NCBI RefSeq assembly: GCF_036013525.1
Contig: NZ_CP107853.1
Span: forward strand, 1,054,001-1,118,000
Direction: 5' to 3'
DNA: 64,000 nt
From: Nonomuraea sp. NBC_00507
Lineage (GTDB): Bacteria; Actinomycetota; Actinomycetes; Streptosporangiales; Streptosporangiaceae
Under the pieces are notes generated by a model. It saw only the letters and a program-made list of their open reading frames with translations, made no database searches and was not told the origin of the DNA. Below are positions 1 to 8,883 of this stretch, in pieces; position 1 is the first letter of the stretch, and the number at the start of each line of letters is the position of its first letter. Position numbers and translations under genes: made by a program.

Positions 1-909
1 CGTCAGGTGGCGCAGGAACGTGGTGCGGCGCTCCTCCGCGAACAGGTGCGAGATGTAGAACGGGCTCGCGCCCACCGCCTGCGCCACCGTCGCCAGGCGC
101 AGCCTCGGGTCGGTGTAGTTCTCGGCCAGGTACGCTTCCGCCAGCGCGAGCACATCTCTGCGTGGCGGCTCGGGCATCAGCCGCCCGAGCGTCTCGCGCA
201 GCCACATGTGCAGGTAGGAGCGCTCGTGGATATCGCCGACCGCGACGATGTCCTCGATGGGCAGCCGGGCGCACGTCACGACCCAGTCGGTCGAACCGTC
301 GGCCAGCCTGGCACGGTTGGCCACGTCCACGACGAACAGCAGCTGCCCGATGAGCCAGTCGCGCAGAGTCTGGGGGTCGGCGTCGCGAGCGCACCTGTTG
401 ACCCAGCTCGCAAGCAGCCCTGCCGCGCCGTTGCTGTCGCCCGCGCGGACACGCCTGGTCAGCTCCCGCTCGATCCGTACGGGTGGCCCATCGACGGATA
501 TCGCGGCCACTCTGCCACCGGCCTGCGGCTCGATCACCCGGTCGCCGCCGAGCACGAGCTTGTAGCCGTTGACCCGCCGGGCGTCCCGCTCGGTCGCGAT
601 CGAGCCCACGCTGGGCGAGCCCAGGCTGACGGTGGCGGTGCACGCCGTCTCGCGGACGATCCTGGCGCGTACTTCCTCCGCCAGCGCGGTCGCGTCGGAC
701 ATCAGCGCGTCGGGATCGGCTCCCGTCAGCAGGACGAGCCACTCCTCGGGCGGCTGTGCGCGGCAGGTCGCCCCCGGGCGGCCGCTGGTGGCCGCGCGCA
801 CCGCCTGGTCGGCGTGCCGGAGCTGACGCTGTGCCCATGACCGCCCGCGAGCCTGCTCGGAGACCATGAAGTCGTCGATGTCCACCAGAGCAGCCACAGC
901 GTAGGTCAT
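1..909 (-). CDS. AraC-family transcriptional regulator with GGDEF-like sensor region (C-terminus cut by window)
   Basis: A reading frame runs without a stop from an ATG at 909 to the window edge, so the C-terminus is missing. The last visible part (LAEAYLAENYTDPRL followed by VAQAVGASPFYISHLF) is a typical AraC/XylS first helix-turn-helix. The N-terminal third (DIDDFMVSEQAR, EEWLVLLTGADPDAL, TATVSLGSPSVG) resembles a degenerate GGDEF-type fold without a GGDEF signature, so nucleotide cyclase activity is unlikely. The start lies 9 bp after the stop of the fumarylacetoacetate-hydrolase-like gene on the same strand, suggesting co-transcription and control of that catabolic step. The AraC assignment is firm. 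The sensor-domain reading and the regulatory target are inferences. Confidence 0.75.
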   Translation of the reverse strand, partial: MTYAVAALVDIDDFMVSEQARGRSWAQRQLRHADQAVRAATSGRPGATCRAQPPEEWLVLLTGADPDALMSDATALAEEVRARIVRETACTATVSLGSPSVGSIATERDARRVNGYKLVLGGDRVIEPQAGGRVAAISVDGPPVRIERELTRRVRAGDSNGAAGLLASWVNRCARDADPQTLRDWLIGQLLFVVDVANRARLADGSTDWVVTCARLPIEDIVAVGDIHERSYLHMWLRETLGRLMPEPPRRDVLALAEAYLAENYTDPRLRLATVAQAVGASPFYISHLFAEERRTTFLRHLT

Positions 910-918
910 GTCTCTACT

Positions 919-1776
919 TTAGGCGGACCGAAATTTGACCGTATTTACCAGCGTTCCGATTCCCTCCACCGTCGCCCGCATGGTGTCGCCGTCTTCGAGC
1001 GGGGCGATCCCGGCGATGGTGCCGGTCGCGATGAGGTCGCCTGGCATCAGCGTCATCCCGTCGGACAGGTCGGCGATGAGCCGGGGGAGGCCGAAGACCA
1101 TCTGCCTGGTATTGGCCCGCTGCCTGACTTCGCCGTCCACTTCCAAGGTCAGCTCCAGCGCCTGTGGATCGGGCACTTCGTCCACCGTCGCCAGGTACGG
1201 CCCCGCAGGCGCGAAGGTGTCGAACCCCTTGGACTGGTCCCACGGCACGTTGCGGGCGATGTTGGCCAGTTGCAGGTCGCGCGCCGTCATATCGTTGATC
1301 ACGGTGTATCCGGCGACGGCCTCGCGCCACCGTTCGGCCGGCAGGTCCCTGGTCACCATGCCGATGACCACGGCCAGCTCGACTTCGTGCTCCAGATGAC
1401 GGGTACGGGCAGGGGCGAGCACCGGGTGGTTGTGGCCCACGAGCGCGGACGGCGGCTTGAAGAACAACACCGGCTCCGGCGGAACCTCCAGGCCGCTCTC
1501 GTCCGCGTGCTCCTGGTAGTTCAGCGCCAGACAGCAGATCTTCGTGCAGGTGGCCACGGGCGGCTCGAAGAGCACGGCGTCCTCGTCCAGCGTGGGGCCG
1601 TCGCGGTCGGCCACCAGGTCGGTCAGGCGGTCGAGCCCGTACGAGTCCAGGGCCGCGACTGGATCCGATCCGAGGTCCGGGCCGAGGTCGGCCAGGCTCA
1701 CCAGCTCGCCGGCCGTGCGCCGGGCCACCAGCTCGACAGGGCTGGAGGGGGTACGCCGAATACGTCCAAGAAACAT
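919..1776 (-). CDS. Fumarylacetoacetate hydrolase family protein
   Basis: This is a 285-residue protein of the FAH superfamily, whose members hydrolyse or decarboxylate beta-diketo and 2-oxo-diacid intermediates of aromatic catabolism using a divalent metal. Recognisable blocks are NYQEHADESG, the metal-ligand segment HLEHEVELAVVIG, INDMTARDLQ, and the late LMPGDLIATGTIAG. The start is uncertain. ATG at 1776 matches the usual N-terminus but has no clear Shine-Dalgarno sequence, while an in-frame GTG at 1803 sits 3 nt after GGAGG, which is rather close. The gene is divergent from the aminotransferase at 1892 and lies directly upstream of the AraC-type regulator. The exact substrate cannot be read from the sequence. 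Confidence 0.88.
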   Translation of the reverse strand: MFLGRIRRTPSSPVELVARRTAGELVSLADLGPDLGSDPVAALDSYGLDRLTDLVADRDGPTLDEDAVLFEPPVATCTKICCLALNYQEHADESGLEVPPEPVLFFKPPSALVGHNHPVLAPARTRHLEHEVELAVVIGMVTRDLPAERWREAVAGYTVINDMTARDLQLANIARNVPWDQSKGFDTFAPAGPYLATVDEVPDPQALELTLEVDGEVRQRANTRQMVFGLPRLIADLSDGMTLMPGDLIATGTIAGIAPLEDGDTMRATVEGIGTLVNTVKFRSA

Positions 1777-1891
1777 GTCCGTAAGCCCATCAAGGCCCAC
1801 CGACCTCCACAAGCACCGAAATTTGCGCTTACGACCTGCTTCTTGCTCTCTTTCTTGTCGCCGGGCGAGGTGTCCCCGTTTTATGGTCGGC

Positions 1892-3196
1892 ATGACCCGG
1901 ACTCTGGACCTCAGCCGCGACCTCTACACCACTGCCCAGCGTTACATCGCAGGCGGCGTCTCCAGCGACGCGCGCCGTACCGCGGGGGTGCCGCTCTACG
2001 TGGACAGGGCGTCAGGAGCCAGGCTCTGGGACGTCGACGGCAACGCCTACATCGACTATGTGCTCGGTCAGGGCCCCGCGCTACTGGGCCACTGCCCGCC
2101 GGCCGTGGTGGAGGCCGTCACCGCGCAGGTGGCCCGCGGCATCGTCTACTCTGCCCAGCACGCGGCGGAGGCCCGCGTCGCCGAGCGGTTGTGCGCGATG
2201 GTGCCTTCGGCGGAGCGGGTCCGCTTCAACACCGTCGGCTCCGAGGCCGCGCACGCCGCGTGGCGCCTGGCGCGCGGCTTCACGGGACGTCCCAAGATCC
2301 TCAAGTTCGAGGGCCACTACCACGGCTGGCTCGACCCGGTCCTCTACAGCGTGCACCCGTCGCTGGACGACGCGGGACCGCAGGACCACCCCCGCGCCGT
2401 CCCCGGCACCGCGGGCCAGCCGCCCGCCGCCGACCTGGTGATCTGCCCCTGGAACGATCTGGACGCGCTCAGCCGTCTCATGGACGAGCACGCGGGACAG
2501 ATCGCCGCCGTCGTCGCCGAGCCGGTGCTCTGCAACACCGGCGCCATCGAGCCGGCTCCCGGCTACCTCCAGGGAGTGCGCGAGCTGTGCGACCGCCACG
2601 GCAGCCTGCTGATCTTCGACGAGATCATCACCGGTTTCCGGCTCGCTCCCGGCGGTGCCCAGGAGTATCTCGGAGTCAGTCCCGATCTGTCGGTCTTCGG
2701 CAAGGCGATGGCGGGCGGCATGCAGGTGTCCGCGTTGGCAGGGCGGGCGTTCGTGATGGACGCCATCTCCTCGGGCAAGGTCGCGCATGCGGGGACGTTC
2801 AACTCCCAGCCCGTCGGCATCGCCGCCGCCGAGGCCACCCTGCGCATCCTCGACGAGCGGCGTGAGGAGGTCTATGGCACCCTCTACGCCCGAGGCCGGC
2901 AGCTCATGACCGGACTGCGCGAGGCCGCGGCCGAGGTGGGTGTCCCGATGCTGGTGGACGGGCCCGGGCCGGTTTTCCAGACGTACTTCACCGACGCGCC
3001 CGCGGTGCGGAACTACCGCGACTTCGCCAGGACCGACCGCGCCATGATGGCCCGCCTACACGCCGCGCTGCTCGACCGCGGGATCAACATGGTGCCGCGA
3101 GGGCTGTGGTTCCTGTCCACCGCTCACACCGAGGCGGACGTCGCCGCCACCGTCGAGGTCTTCGAGGACGCGCTTCGTTCCCTTCCGCTCGGTTGA
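1892..3196 (+). CDS. Class III (HemL-like) PLP-dependent aminotransferase
   Basis: A 434-residue fold-type I PLP enzyme closest in layout to glutamate-1-semialdehyde 2,1-aminomutase and its catabolic relatives. Seen are the N-terminal YIAGGVSSDAR block, GHYHGWLDPV, the PLP-binding aspartate region LLIFDEIITGFR, and the PLP lysine in VFGKAMAGGMQVSA. True HemL usually sits with other haem genes; none occur here, so a specialised amino-acid or amino-ketone transaminase is more likely. ATG at 1883 is an alternative start three codons upstream. The 3' end overlaps the convergent exporter gene by about 140 bp. The neighbouring FAH-like gene is divergent, and whether the two share a pathway is unknown. 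Confidence 0.85.
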   Translation: MTRTLDLSRDLYTTAQRYIAGGVSSDARRTAGVPLYVDRASGARLWDVDGNAYIDYVLGQGPALLGHCPPAVVEAVTAQVARGIVYSAQHAAEARVAERLCAMVPSAERVRFNTVGSEAAHAAWRLARGFTGRPKILKFEGHYHGWLDPVLYSVHPSLDDAGPQDHPRAVPGTAGQPPAADLVICPWNDLDALSRLMDEHAGQIAAVVAEPVLCNTGAIEPAPGYLQGVRELCDRHGSLLIFDEIITGFRLAPGGAQEYLGVSPDLSVFGKAMAGGMQVSALAGRAFVMDAISSGKVAHAGTFNSQPVGIAAAEATLRILDERREEVYGTLYARGRQLMTGLREAAAEVGVPMLVDGPGPVFQTYFTDAPAVRNYRDFARTDRAMMARLHAALLDRGINMVPRGLWFLSTAHTEADVAATVEVFEDALRSLPLG

Positions 3197-4075
3197 GATC
3201 ACCAGTGCCACGCCGGCCAGGATGACCAGCCCGCCGAGGATCACCTGGGTCGTGATCGGCTCGTGCAGTACGAGCGCGCCCAGCGCGACGGCGACGGCCG
3301 GGTTGACGTACGCGTAAGTGGACACCAGCGAGATGGGGGCGTTGCCGAGCAGCCAAGAGAACGCGGTGAACCCGATCAAAGACCCCACCACGATCAGGTA
3401 GGCCAGCGCCAGCCAGGATCTGGTGGTGACGGCAGACAGATCGAGCCGCTCGCCGAGCCCGGTGCCGAGCACCAGCAGTCCGGCGCCGCCCACGACCATC
3501 TCGACCGCGCTGGTGGCGAGCGCGTTGGCGGGCATCTGGATCCTGCTCGACAGGAACGAGCCCACGGCCCATGACACTGAGGCGAGCAGCACCACCACGA
3601 TCCCGGCGCCACTGCCGCCCTCGGCGCCGGTCAGCGACAGTGCCCCGACCCCGCCGAGCCCGACCAGCACGCCCGCGAGCGTGAGCGCCTTGGGGCGGTC
3701 GCGCACGGCGAACCTGAACACGACCAGCCACAGCGGCACCGAGGCCACCAGGAGCGCTGCCAGCCCCGTGGAGATGTACTGCTCGGCCACCGCCAGCATC
3801 CCGTTGCCCAGGGTCAGGAGCAGCACGCCCACGAGAGCTGCGCCGAGGAACTGCCTGCGCGACATCCTGAAGACCGTCGGCCCCGACCGCACCAGCAGGA
3901 AACCGGCAAGCAGGGCGGCGGCGGTGATGAACCGCAGGGCCCCGCTGAGCATGGGCGGTATCGACTCGATCGCGATGCCGATCCCCAGATACGTCGAACC
4001 CCACACCACATAGACGATCGCCAAGGCGCCCCAGACCAGGAGAGGAGCCCGGCTGTCAGGTGTGTTCACAGTCAT
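3056..4075 (-). CDS. DMT-superfamily EamA-domain exporter (YedA-like)
   Basis: A 339-residue integral membrane protein with about ten hydrophobic segments in two EamA repeats, of the drug/metabolite transporter superfamily. The start VYVVWGSTYLGIGIAIE, LTLGNGMLAVAEQYIS and STYAYVNPAVAVALGALVLHEP closely follow the YedA pattern. The role is presumably export of an amino acid or small metabolite across the cytoplasmic membrane. The last 45 or so residues (after VALVISTERKG) are hydrophilic, compositionally odd and encoded antisense to the end of the aminotransferase gene. They may be a read-through tail gained by loss of the original stop. Substrate unknown. Confidence 0.88.
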   Translation of the reverse strand: MTVNTPDSRAPLLVWGALAIVYVVWGSTYLGIGIAIESIPPMLSGALRFITAAALLAGFLLVRSGPTVFRMSRRQFLGAALVGVLLLTLGNGMLAVAEQYISTGLAALLVASVPLWLVVFRFAVRDRPKALTLAGVLVGLGGVGALSLTGAEGGSGAGIVVVLLASVSWAVGSFLSSRIQMPANALATSAVEMVVGGAGLLVLGTGLGERLDLSAVTTRSWLALAYLIVVGSLIGFTAFSWLLGNAPISLVSTYAYVNPAVAVALGALVLHEPITTQVILGGLVILAGVALVISTERKGTKRVLEDLDGGGDVRLGVSGGQEPQPSRHHVDPAVEQRGV

Positions 4076-4224
4076 GGCTCATGACCTTACCGGGGGACAC
4101 CGACAAAATGCCCGCGAGTATCGGACTCTGGACTCTGGCACGATATTAGCGACAGGCGGCATTCGCGCCACTGTCGGGGCGCTCACGCACCTGGCAGGCT
4201 CCCTTCAGACCCGAAAGGAGCCAC

Positions 4225-4650
4225 ATGTCCGCCGCCGTAGCCCACTTCACCGCCCGCCTGACCTTCGAGACCGACGTCGCCGACGTGGCCGCCGACCTGG
4301 CGGCTGCGACCCCCGACTTCGTCGTGGTCGACTCCCGCAGCCAGGAGAGCTGGGACCAGGGCCACATCGAGGGCGCCGTCCACCTCCCCACCGCCGAGAT
4401 CGCCACCCGAGCCGCCGCACTGATCCCGAAGAGCAGCCTGGTGGTGACATATTGCTGGGGCCCAGGCTGCAACGGCGCCACCCGCGCGGCCCTGGAATTC
4501 GCCAAGCTCGGCTACGAGGTAAAGGAGATGCTCGGGGGCTTTGAGTATTGGGCCAGAGAGGGCTTCCCGGTGGAGACCGCCTCCGGAATCACGCGCCGCG
4601 AGGTGGACACGCTGACGGCCCCCGTACGCGGAATAGTTTGCGGCTGCTAA
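4225..4650 (+). CDS. Rhodanese-like domain protein
   Basis: A 141-residue single-domain rhodanese (sulfurtransferase fold). The domain starts at FVVVDSRSQESWDQGHI, and the active-site loop is VTYCWGPGCNGAT with a cysteine at the expected catalytic position plus a second cysteine four residues later, so the protein probably carries persulfide. It is followed by LGYEVKEMLGGFEYW, a standard C-terminal rhodanese motif. The AAAGGAG ribosome site 6 nt before the ATG fixes the start. The C-terminus ends in GIVCGC, two further cysteines that could bind a metal or take part in sulfur transfer. It stands alone. The family is clear; the physiological thiol acceptor is unknown. Confidence 0.9.
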   Translation: MSAAVAHFTARLTFETDVADVAADLAAATPDFVVVDSRSQESWDQGHIEGAVHLPTAEIATRAAALIPKSSLVVTYCWGPGCNGATRAALEFAKLGYEVKEMLGGFEYWAREGFPVETASGITRREVDTLTAPVRGIVCGC

Positions 4651-5003
4651 TCGCGGCATTACGCCCCGCCGATCGGCCCGCCCAGCACCCCCACAGCCCC
4701 GCGCAGCGCCCACTCTGGCGCGCAAGGGCATGCCGGAAAAGATTGGTGCCCCCGTCCGAATCCTGTCGATCGGGGGCGTCCGAGAACATACCCTCATCGA
4801 CGCGGGTCAACCAACAAGTTCACAAGAGTCAATGACCAAGTTCCCAGACTGACAGGGCCCGTCAATTTCACCCCGTAACCGGCCCGGTAGCCGCCGTAGC
4901 GGCGGCCCGCCGGTGAACGGGTCAGCAGCGTCTCCCTGGACAGAGCCCAGCCCCGTACGGCGGTTGGCGCTGCGTTGGCTCGCCGTAACAAATGGTGTTG
5001 ATG

Positions 5004-5020
5004 GCGGGCCAAAGGCCCGC
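5004..5020. terminator. Short GC hairpin in a 560-bp gene-free stretch
   Basis: GCGGGCC, a three-base loop, then GGCCCGC form a perfect 7-bp stem. It lies in the gene-free interval 4651-5212 between the rhodanese gene and the convergent regulator gene. The stretch 4651-5000 shows no convincing gene in any frame and one further GC-rich inverted repeat (GCCGCC/GGCGGC near 4891). It may act as a transcription end for either side. Confidence 0.4.
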
Positions 5021-5046
5021 GCGTGGGACGGCGGGCTGGCATGAAT

Positions 5047-5180
5047 CATGAGGCCCGCCACCGGAGACCGGGGCGGCGGAACACGAGGCCAGCCACCGGA
5101 AACGGGGTGGCGAACACGAGCCCGCCACCGGAAATGCGGCAGCAGAACATGAGGCCCGCCGTCCACGGATATGGACGACG
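5047..5180. repeat. Degenerate tandem repeat, four units of 33-35 bp
   Basis: Four units begin at 5047, 5082, 5115 and 5148 with the pattern CATGAGGCCCGCCACCGGA or a close variant, spaced 35, 33 and 33 bp. Units 1 to 3 keep the CCACCGGA core and a G-rich tail. Unit 4 diverges into an inverted repeat. No spacer variation of CRISPR type is seen, since the units abut directly. No reading frame stays open across it in a way that suggests a protein. Confidence 0.7.
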
Positions 5181-5184
5181 GGCC
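5153..5184 (-). terminator. Terminator-like hairpin after the GGDEF-like regulator gene
   Basis: GGCCCGCCGTCC, an 8-nt loop, and GGACGACGGGCC form a 12-bp stem with one mismatch, about 30 bp beyond the stop of the regulator gene on the minus strand. It is the last unit of the tandem repeat, so the repeat may have grown from a terminator. Confidence 0.55.
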
Positions 5185-5212
5185 AGCGGGCCTCAAGACA
5201 GGCGACCGGACA

Positions 5213-6502
5213 TCATCGCGGACCGAGCTTCTCCACGATGAGCCGATACAACTGCCTCGGACGACCCGGTTGCGGCGTGCGGTTGGGCGGTAGCGGCCAC
5301 GCGAGTCCCTCGTCAACCAACGTGCGCAGCAACCGCCGAGCCGTGCGAGGCGTGACACCGAGCATCTTCCCCGCCCCTTCCGCGTCGACCACCGTGTCGC
5401 CGCCTTCCAGCTTGGCCGCCAGCCGGGCCAGTACCTCCACCCCCTTCGGCTTGAGTGCGGTGGATCCGGTCGGCGGCATGCGCGGGGCCGGGATGAGCGC
5501 CCGCCCCTCGCGGTCCACCGCGAACCCCTGTGCCTGTTTGCCGGCCTGCGTCCGCGCCAGCGCAGCCCGCGCATGTGACTCCGCGTCGTGCGTCGTCCGC
5601 CCCATGCCCACGCCGACCTCGACCGCCAGCCCCAGCTCGTCTCTGATCCTGGCCGCGAACGGCAACACCCTGAATCCGTCCGTCGCCGCCGCGATCGACC
5701 CCCTGGTCGCGGTGACCAGGTAGCTGTGATCGTCGATGGGCCAGACGGTGGCGTTGATCCGGTTCGCCTCCTGGACCAGGAGCCGGTGCAAGGACAGTCG
5801 CAGCTCGTCGCGCCAGTAGCGGGGCGCGGCGCGGCGCACAGGTTCGCGCAGCGTCGGCACCTCCACCAGCACCACGGTCAGTTGCGACTCCTCCAGCCGG
5901 TGGTGCGCGCCGAGCAGCGCCGCCGTGTGCAGCGCCGTGCGCACCGCCGCGGAGGTCGGCCTGATCCTGATGACCGGCACGCCTGCTGCCTGCAGCCGCT
6001 CGGCCACGGCGGGCAGGCACGTCAAGGCCCCCGTGGTCGCGCCCTGCCGGGCCAGGCGTTCGTGATAGGCCGCGATCGTGCCGGTGGCGCCCGGCTCGTC
6101 GCGGCTGTGCACGTCCGTGGCGGGAATGCCGAGGTCGGTGTACGCCTCCTCGACATCGGCCCGGCTCACCACGTCGATGCTGACCCGCTGAGGGTCCATG
6201 CGGGTGTCGAGCGCGGCCTTGGCCAACGCCGCCACCAATGCTGCTCCACCGAGTTGAACGTACGTCGCGGGCATCGTCAGCACACCGGAACGCCTGGCCA
6301 GGTCATAAGGGACCGGGCTGGCGAACAGGCATGCGTCGACGCCGGGACCGAGCCGCGTCACTTTGTCCGGCGCCTCCTGCTCGTCGCGGTAGGCGGCCGC
6401 CACTAGGCGACACGGCAACGGCGCCGCGGCGTGACCCATCAGCATGACCCGCTCCACCAGGTCGTGGGGTCCGACCACGCCAATGGTGAGGTCCGGTGTC
6501 AT
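5213..6502 (-). CDS. One-component regulator: ligand-binding-like N-terminus, GGDEF-like domain, C-terminal winged helix
   Basis: A 429-residue protein in three parts. Residues about 1-190 alternate strands and helices (DLTIGVVGPHDLVERVM, VDACLFASPVPYDLARR), like a two-lobed binding domain. About 210-350 is a degenerate nucleotide-cyclase-like fold (WPIDDHSYLVTATRG, VEVGVGMGRTTHDAE) without GGDEF catalytic residues. The C-terminus (GVEVLARLAAKLEGGDT, GVTPRTARRLLRTLVDEG) is a winged helix-turn-helix. I chose the ATG at 6502 because the 40 codons before it look non-coding, although the frame is open to 6622. The gene lies 200 bp downstream of murA on the same strand. Ligand and targets are unknown; this architecture is rarely characterised. 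Confidence 0.7.
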   Translation of the reverse strand: MTPDLTIGVVGPHDLVERVMLMGHAAAPLPCRLVAAAYRDEQEAPDKVTRLGPGVDACLFASPVPYDLARRSGVLTMPATYVQLGGAALVAALAKAALDTRMDPQRVSIDVVSRADVEEAYTDLGIPATDVHSRDEPGATGTIAAYHERLARQGATTGALTCLPAVAERLQAAGVPVIRIRPTSAAVRTALHTAALLGAHHRLEESQLTVVLVEVPTLREPVRRAAPRYWRDELRLSLHRLLVQEANRINATVWPIDDHSYLVTATRGSIAAATDGFRVLPFAARIRDELGLAVEVGVGMGRTTHDAESHARAALARTQAGKQAQGFAVDREGRALIPAPRMPPTGSTALKPKGVEVLARLAAKLEGGDTVVDAEGAGKMLGVTPRTARRLLRTLVDEGLAWPLPPNRTPQPGRPRQLYRLIVEKLGPR

Positions 6503-6703
6503 TGCGCCCGGGCGTGACACTCGGGGAGTTTCTTCGGCCCTCTCGACCAATGTTCGTCCCATCCTGCCATCCGTTGCAGTGCTCTCTTTTGGAACGATCG
6601 CTCGCGGGGGCCGAAATGTCACGCCCGACTTTTCCGGAAAGCCGTTCAGGATGACCGCCCGACTAGAGGTCTCAGCAGCTCAACGAGGTTTTACGCGCGA
6701 TTT

Positions 6704-7969
6704 TTAGTGTTCGGAAATCTCTCGTGTAATGTCCGCGCCGAGCGCACGCATTCGTGCGGCGAGATGTGCGTGACCGCGATCGATCAGGTATCCCGAGTCG
6801 ATCACCGTCTCGCCCTCGGCCGCGAGGCCCGCGAGCACGAGCGCGATGCCCGAGCGCAAGTCGTGCGCCGTCACCCGGGTGCCGGTCAGCGGCGTGCAGC
6901 CGCGCACGACGGCCCGGCTGCCGTCGACCTCGACGTTCGCCCCCATTTTGTTGAGCTCGCCGGCCAGCGCGAACCGGCCGTCGAAGATGCGCTCGTGGAT
7001 GTAGCTGGTGCCGTCGGCCAGCGCCGCGACCGTCATCATCGGCGACTGCAGGTCCGTGGCGAAGCCCGGGTAGGTGTCGGTGATGATGTTGATGGGCCGC
7101 AACTTGCCCTCGGACCGCACGTGCAGCACCGCGCCCTGCCGGGCGAACTCGACGCCCATCTGCTCCAGCTTGTAGCGCACCACGCCCAGGTCGAGGCCGG
7201 TGCCCACCAGGCTCAGCTCACCCCCGGTGATCGCCGCAGCCATCGCGAACACGCCCGCGTCCAGCCTGTCGGGCATCACCGTGTGCTCGACGGCGTGCAG
7301 CTCGTCCACGCCCTCCACGGTGATGAACCCGGTGCCGCCGCCGCTGATGCGCGCGCCCATTTTGGTGAGCATGTCGATGACGTCGAGCACCTCGGGCTCC
7401 AGCGCCGCGTTCTCGATCACGGTCGTGCCCTTGGCCAGGGCGGCGGCCATGATGAGGTTTTCCGTGCCGGTGTGGGACGGGGTGTCGAGGTAGAGGGTGG
7501 CGCCGGTCATTCCGGACACCTTGACGTGGATGACCGTCTCGCCCTCGTCCACGATCGCGCCCAGCCGCTTGTAACCGAGGTAGTGGAAGTCGAGGTTGCG
7601 GCTGCCGAGATTGCAGCCGCCGACTCCCTCGATGATCGCCTCACCCAGCCGGTGCAGCAGCGCGGGGGTGAACAGGACCGAGCCGCGGAAACGCCTGGCG
7701 ATCTCGGCGGGCAGCACCGGGCTGTCCAGCTTGGAGGCGTCGATGACCAGCGTGCGCTCTGACTCGTGCAGCTCGACATACGCGCCGATGGTCTCGGCCA
7801 GCTCCACGGCGCGGCGGACGTCCTCGATGATCGGCACGTTGCGCAGGACGGTGCGGCCCTTCGCGGCGAGCAGAGCCGCACCGATCATGGGTAGCACGGC
7901 GTTCTTCGCGCCCTGGATGAACGCGGTTCCGCGCAGTGCGTTGCCACCGCGCACGCGGTAACGGACCAT
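6704..7969 (-). CDS. murA: UDP-N-acetylglucosamine 1-carboxyvinyltransferase (MurA family)
   Basis: 421 residues, the usual length for MurA, which transfers enolpyruvate from PEP to UDP-GlcNAc in the first committed step of peptidoglycan synthesis in the cytoplasm. The substrate-binding pair is seen in GAKNAVLPM, the loop with the fosfomycin-target cysteine in [15 protein letters not shown], and the late [11 protein letters not shown] motif. The ribosome site AAGGAG lies 8 nt before the ATG. The gene stands between purC and an unusual regulator rather than in a cell-wall cluster, so it could be a second MurA copy; the window cannot decide this. The Cys in the GGC loop suggests ordinary fosfomycin sensitivity. 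Confidence 0.93.
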   Translation of the reverse strand: MVRYRVRGGNALRGTAFIQGAKNAVLPMIGAALLAAKGRTVLRNVPIIEDVRRAVELAETIGAYVELHESERTLVIDASKLDSPVLPAEIARRFRGSVLFTPALLHRLGEAIIEGVGGCNLGSRNLDFHYLGYKRLGAIVDEGETVIHVKVSGMTGATLYLDTPSHTGTENLIMAAALAKGTTVIENAALEPEVLDVIDMLTKMGARISGGGTGFITVEGVDELHAVEHTVMPDRLDAGVFAMAAAITGGELSLVGTGLDLGVVRYKLEQMGVEFARQGAVLHVRSEGKLRPINIITDTYPGFATDLQSPMMTVAALADGTSYIHERIFDGRFALAGELNKMGANVEVDGSRAVVRGCTPLTGTRVTAHDLRSGIALVLAGLAAEGETVIDSGYLIDRGHAHLAARMRALGADITREISEH

Positions 7970-8046
7970 TCGTGCGGCTCCTTGAAATCAATGGTGAGGC
8001 TTGATCGGGCCAACAGTAGTCGCTAACACCACATGACCCAGCCGAA

Positions 8047-8883
8047 TCATCCGCTAAAGGGAGTCCCCGTGAGCCGCTCATATGCTTCTAGGTATCGCTG
8101 CCTGGTCTGCTCGATCACGTGATCGGGGAGCGGAGGTGGGGGGTTTCCGGAGTCTTTGTCCCATCCGGATTCGGGTGAGAGGAGCCAATCCCGTACATAT
8201 TGCTTGTCAAAAGACGGTTGGGTCCGACCTGGCTGCCACTCGTCGGCCGGCCAGAACCGCGAGGAGTCCGGAGTCAGCACCTCATCGCCCAGTGTCAGCA
8301 CGCCATCGGCGTCCCAGCCCAGCTCGATCTTGGTGTCGGCCACGATGATGCCGCGCTCGCGGGCGATCTCCGCGCCACGCGTGTAGACGGCCAGCGTGAT
8401 CCGCCGCAGCTCCTCGGCGGTCTCCGCACCGACCTCGGCCACGACCTGCTTGTACGAGATCGGCTCGTCGTGCTGCCCCACGGGCGCCTTGGTGGACGGC
8501 GTGAAGATCGGCTCCGGCAGCCTGGACCCGTCCTCCAGCCCGTCCGGCAGGGGCACGCCGGAGACCGTGCCGCCGGCGCGGTATTCGTTGAGCCCGCCGC
8601 CCGTCAGGTAGCCCCGCGCCACGCACTCCACCGGCACCATCCGCAGCGGCCGGCACAAGACGCTGTGCGGGTCGTCGCCCCGGGCCACGATGTGGTTGGG
8701 CACAACGTCCTTGAGCTGGTCGAACCACCACAACGACATCTGCGTGAGAATGGCACCCTTGTCCGGGATGTCCGGCTGCAACACGTAGTCGAAGGCGGAG
8801 ATCCGATCGGAGGCGACCATCAGCAGCAGGCCGTCCTCGGTCTCGTAGAGATCGCGGACCTTGCCGGAGTGCACGAGCTTCAT
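8047..8883 (-). CDS. purC: Phosphoribosylaminoimidazole-succinocarboxamide synthase
   Basis: 278 residues. The enzyme joins CAIR and aspartate, with ATP hydrolysis, to give SAICAR in de novo purine synthesis. The start MKLVHSGKVRDLYE, the VASDRISAFDYVL block, VECVARGYLTGGG and the C-terminal TLGDEVLTPDSSRFW with DKQYVRDWL are diagnostic. The ATG overlaps the stop of purD by 4 bp (ATGA), so the two are translationally coupled in a purD-purC operon read leftwards. The next gene leftwards, murA, begins 78 bp further on and may be co-transcribed. Nothing is missing or unusual. Confidence 0.97.
   Translation of the reverse strand: MKLVHSGKVRDLYETEDGLLLMVASDRISAFDYVLQPDIPDKGAILTQMSLWWFDQLKDVVPNHIVARGDDPHSVLCRPLRMVPVECVARGYLTGGGLNEYRAGGTVSGVPLPDGLEDGSRLPEPIFTPSTKAPVGQHDEPISYKQVVAEVGAETAEELRRITLAVYTRGAEIARERGIIVADTKIELGWDADGVLTLGDEVLTPDSSRFWPADEWQPGRTQPSFDKQYVRDWLLSPESGWDKDSGNPPPPLPDHVIEQTRQRYLEAYERLTGTPFSG

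Noticed and set aside
1892..3196. Housekeeping hemL for haem synthesis.
   Set aside because: No haem genes adjoin; the sequence is only HemL-like and fits other class III aminotransferases equally well.
5047..5180. CRISPR array.
   Set aside because: Units abut directly without unique spacers, and no cas gene is in the window.
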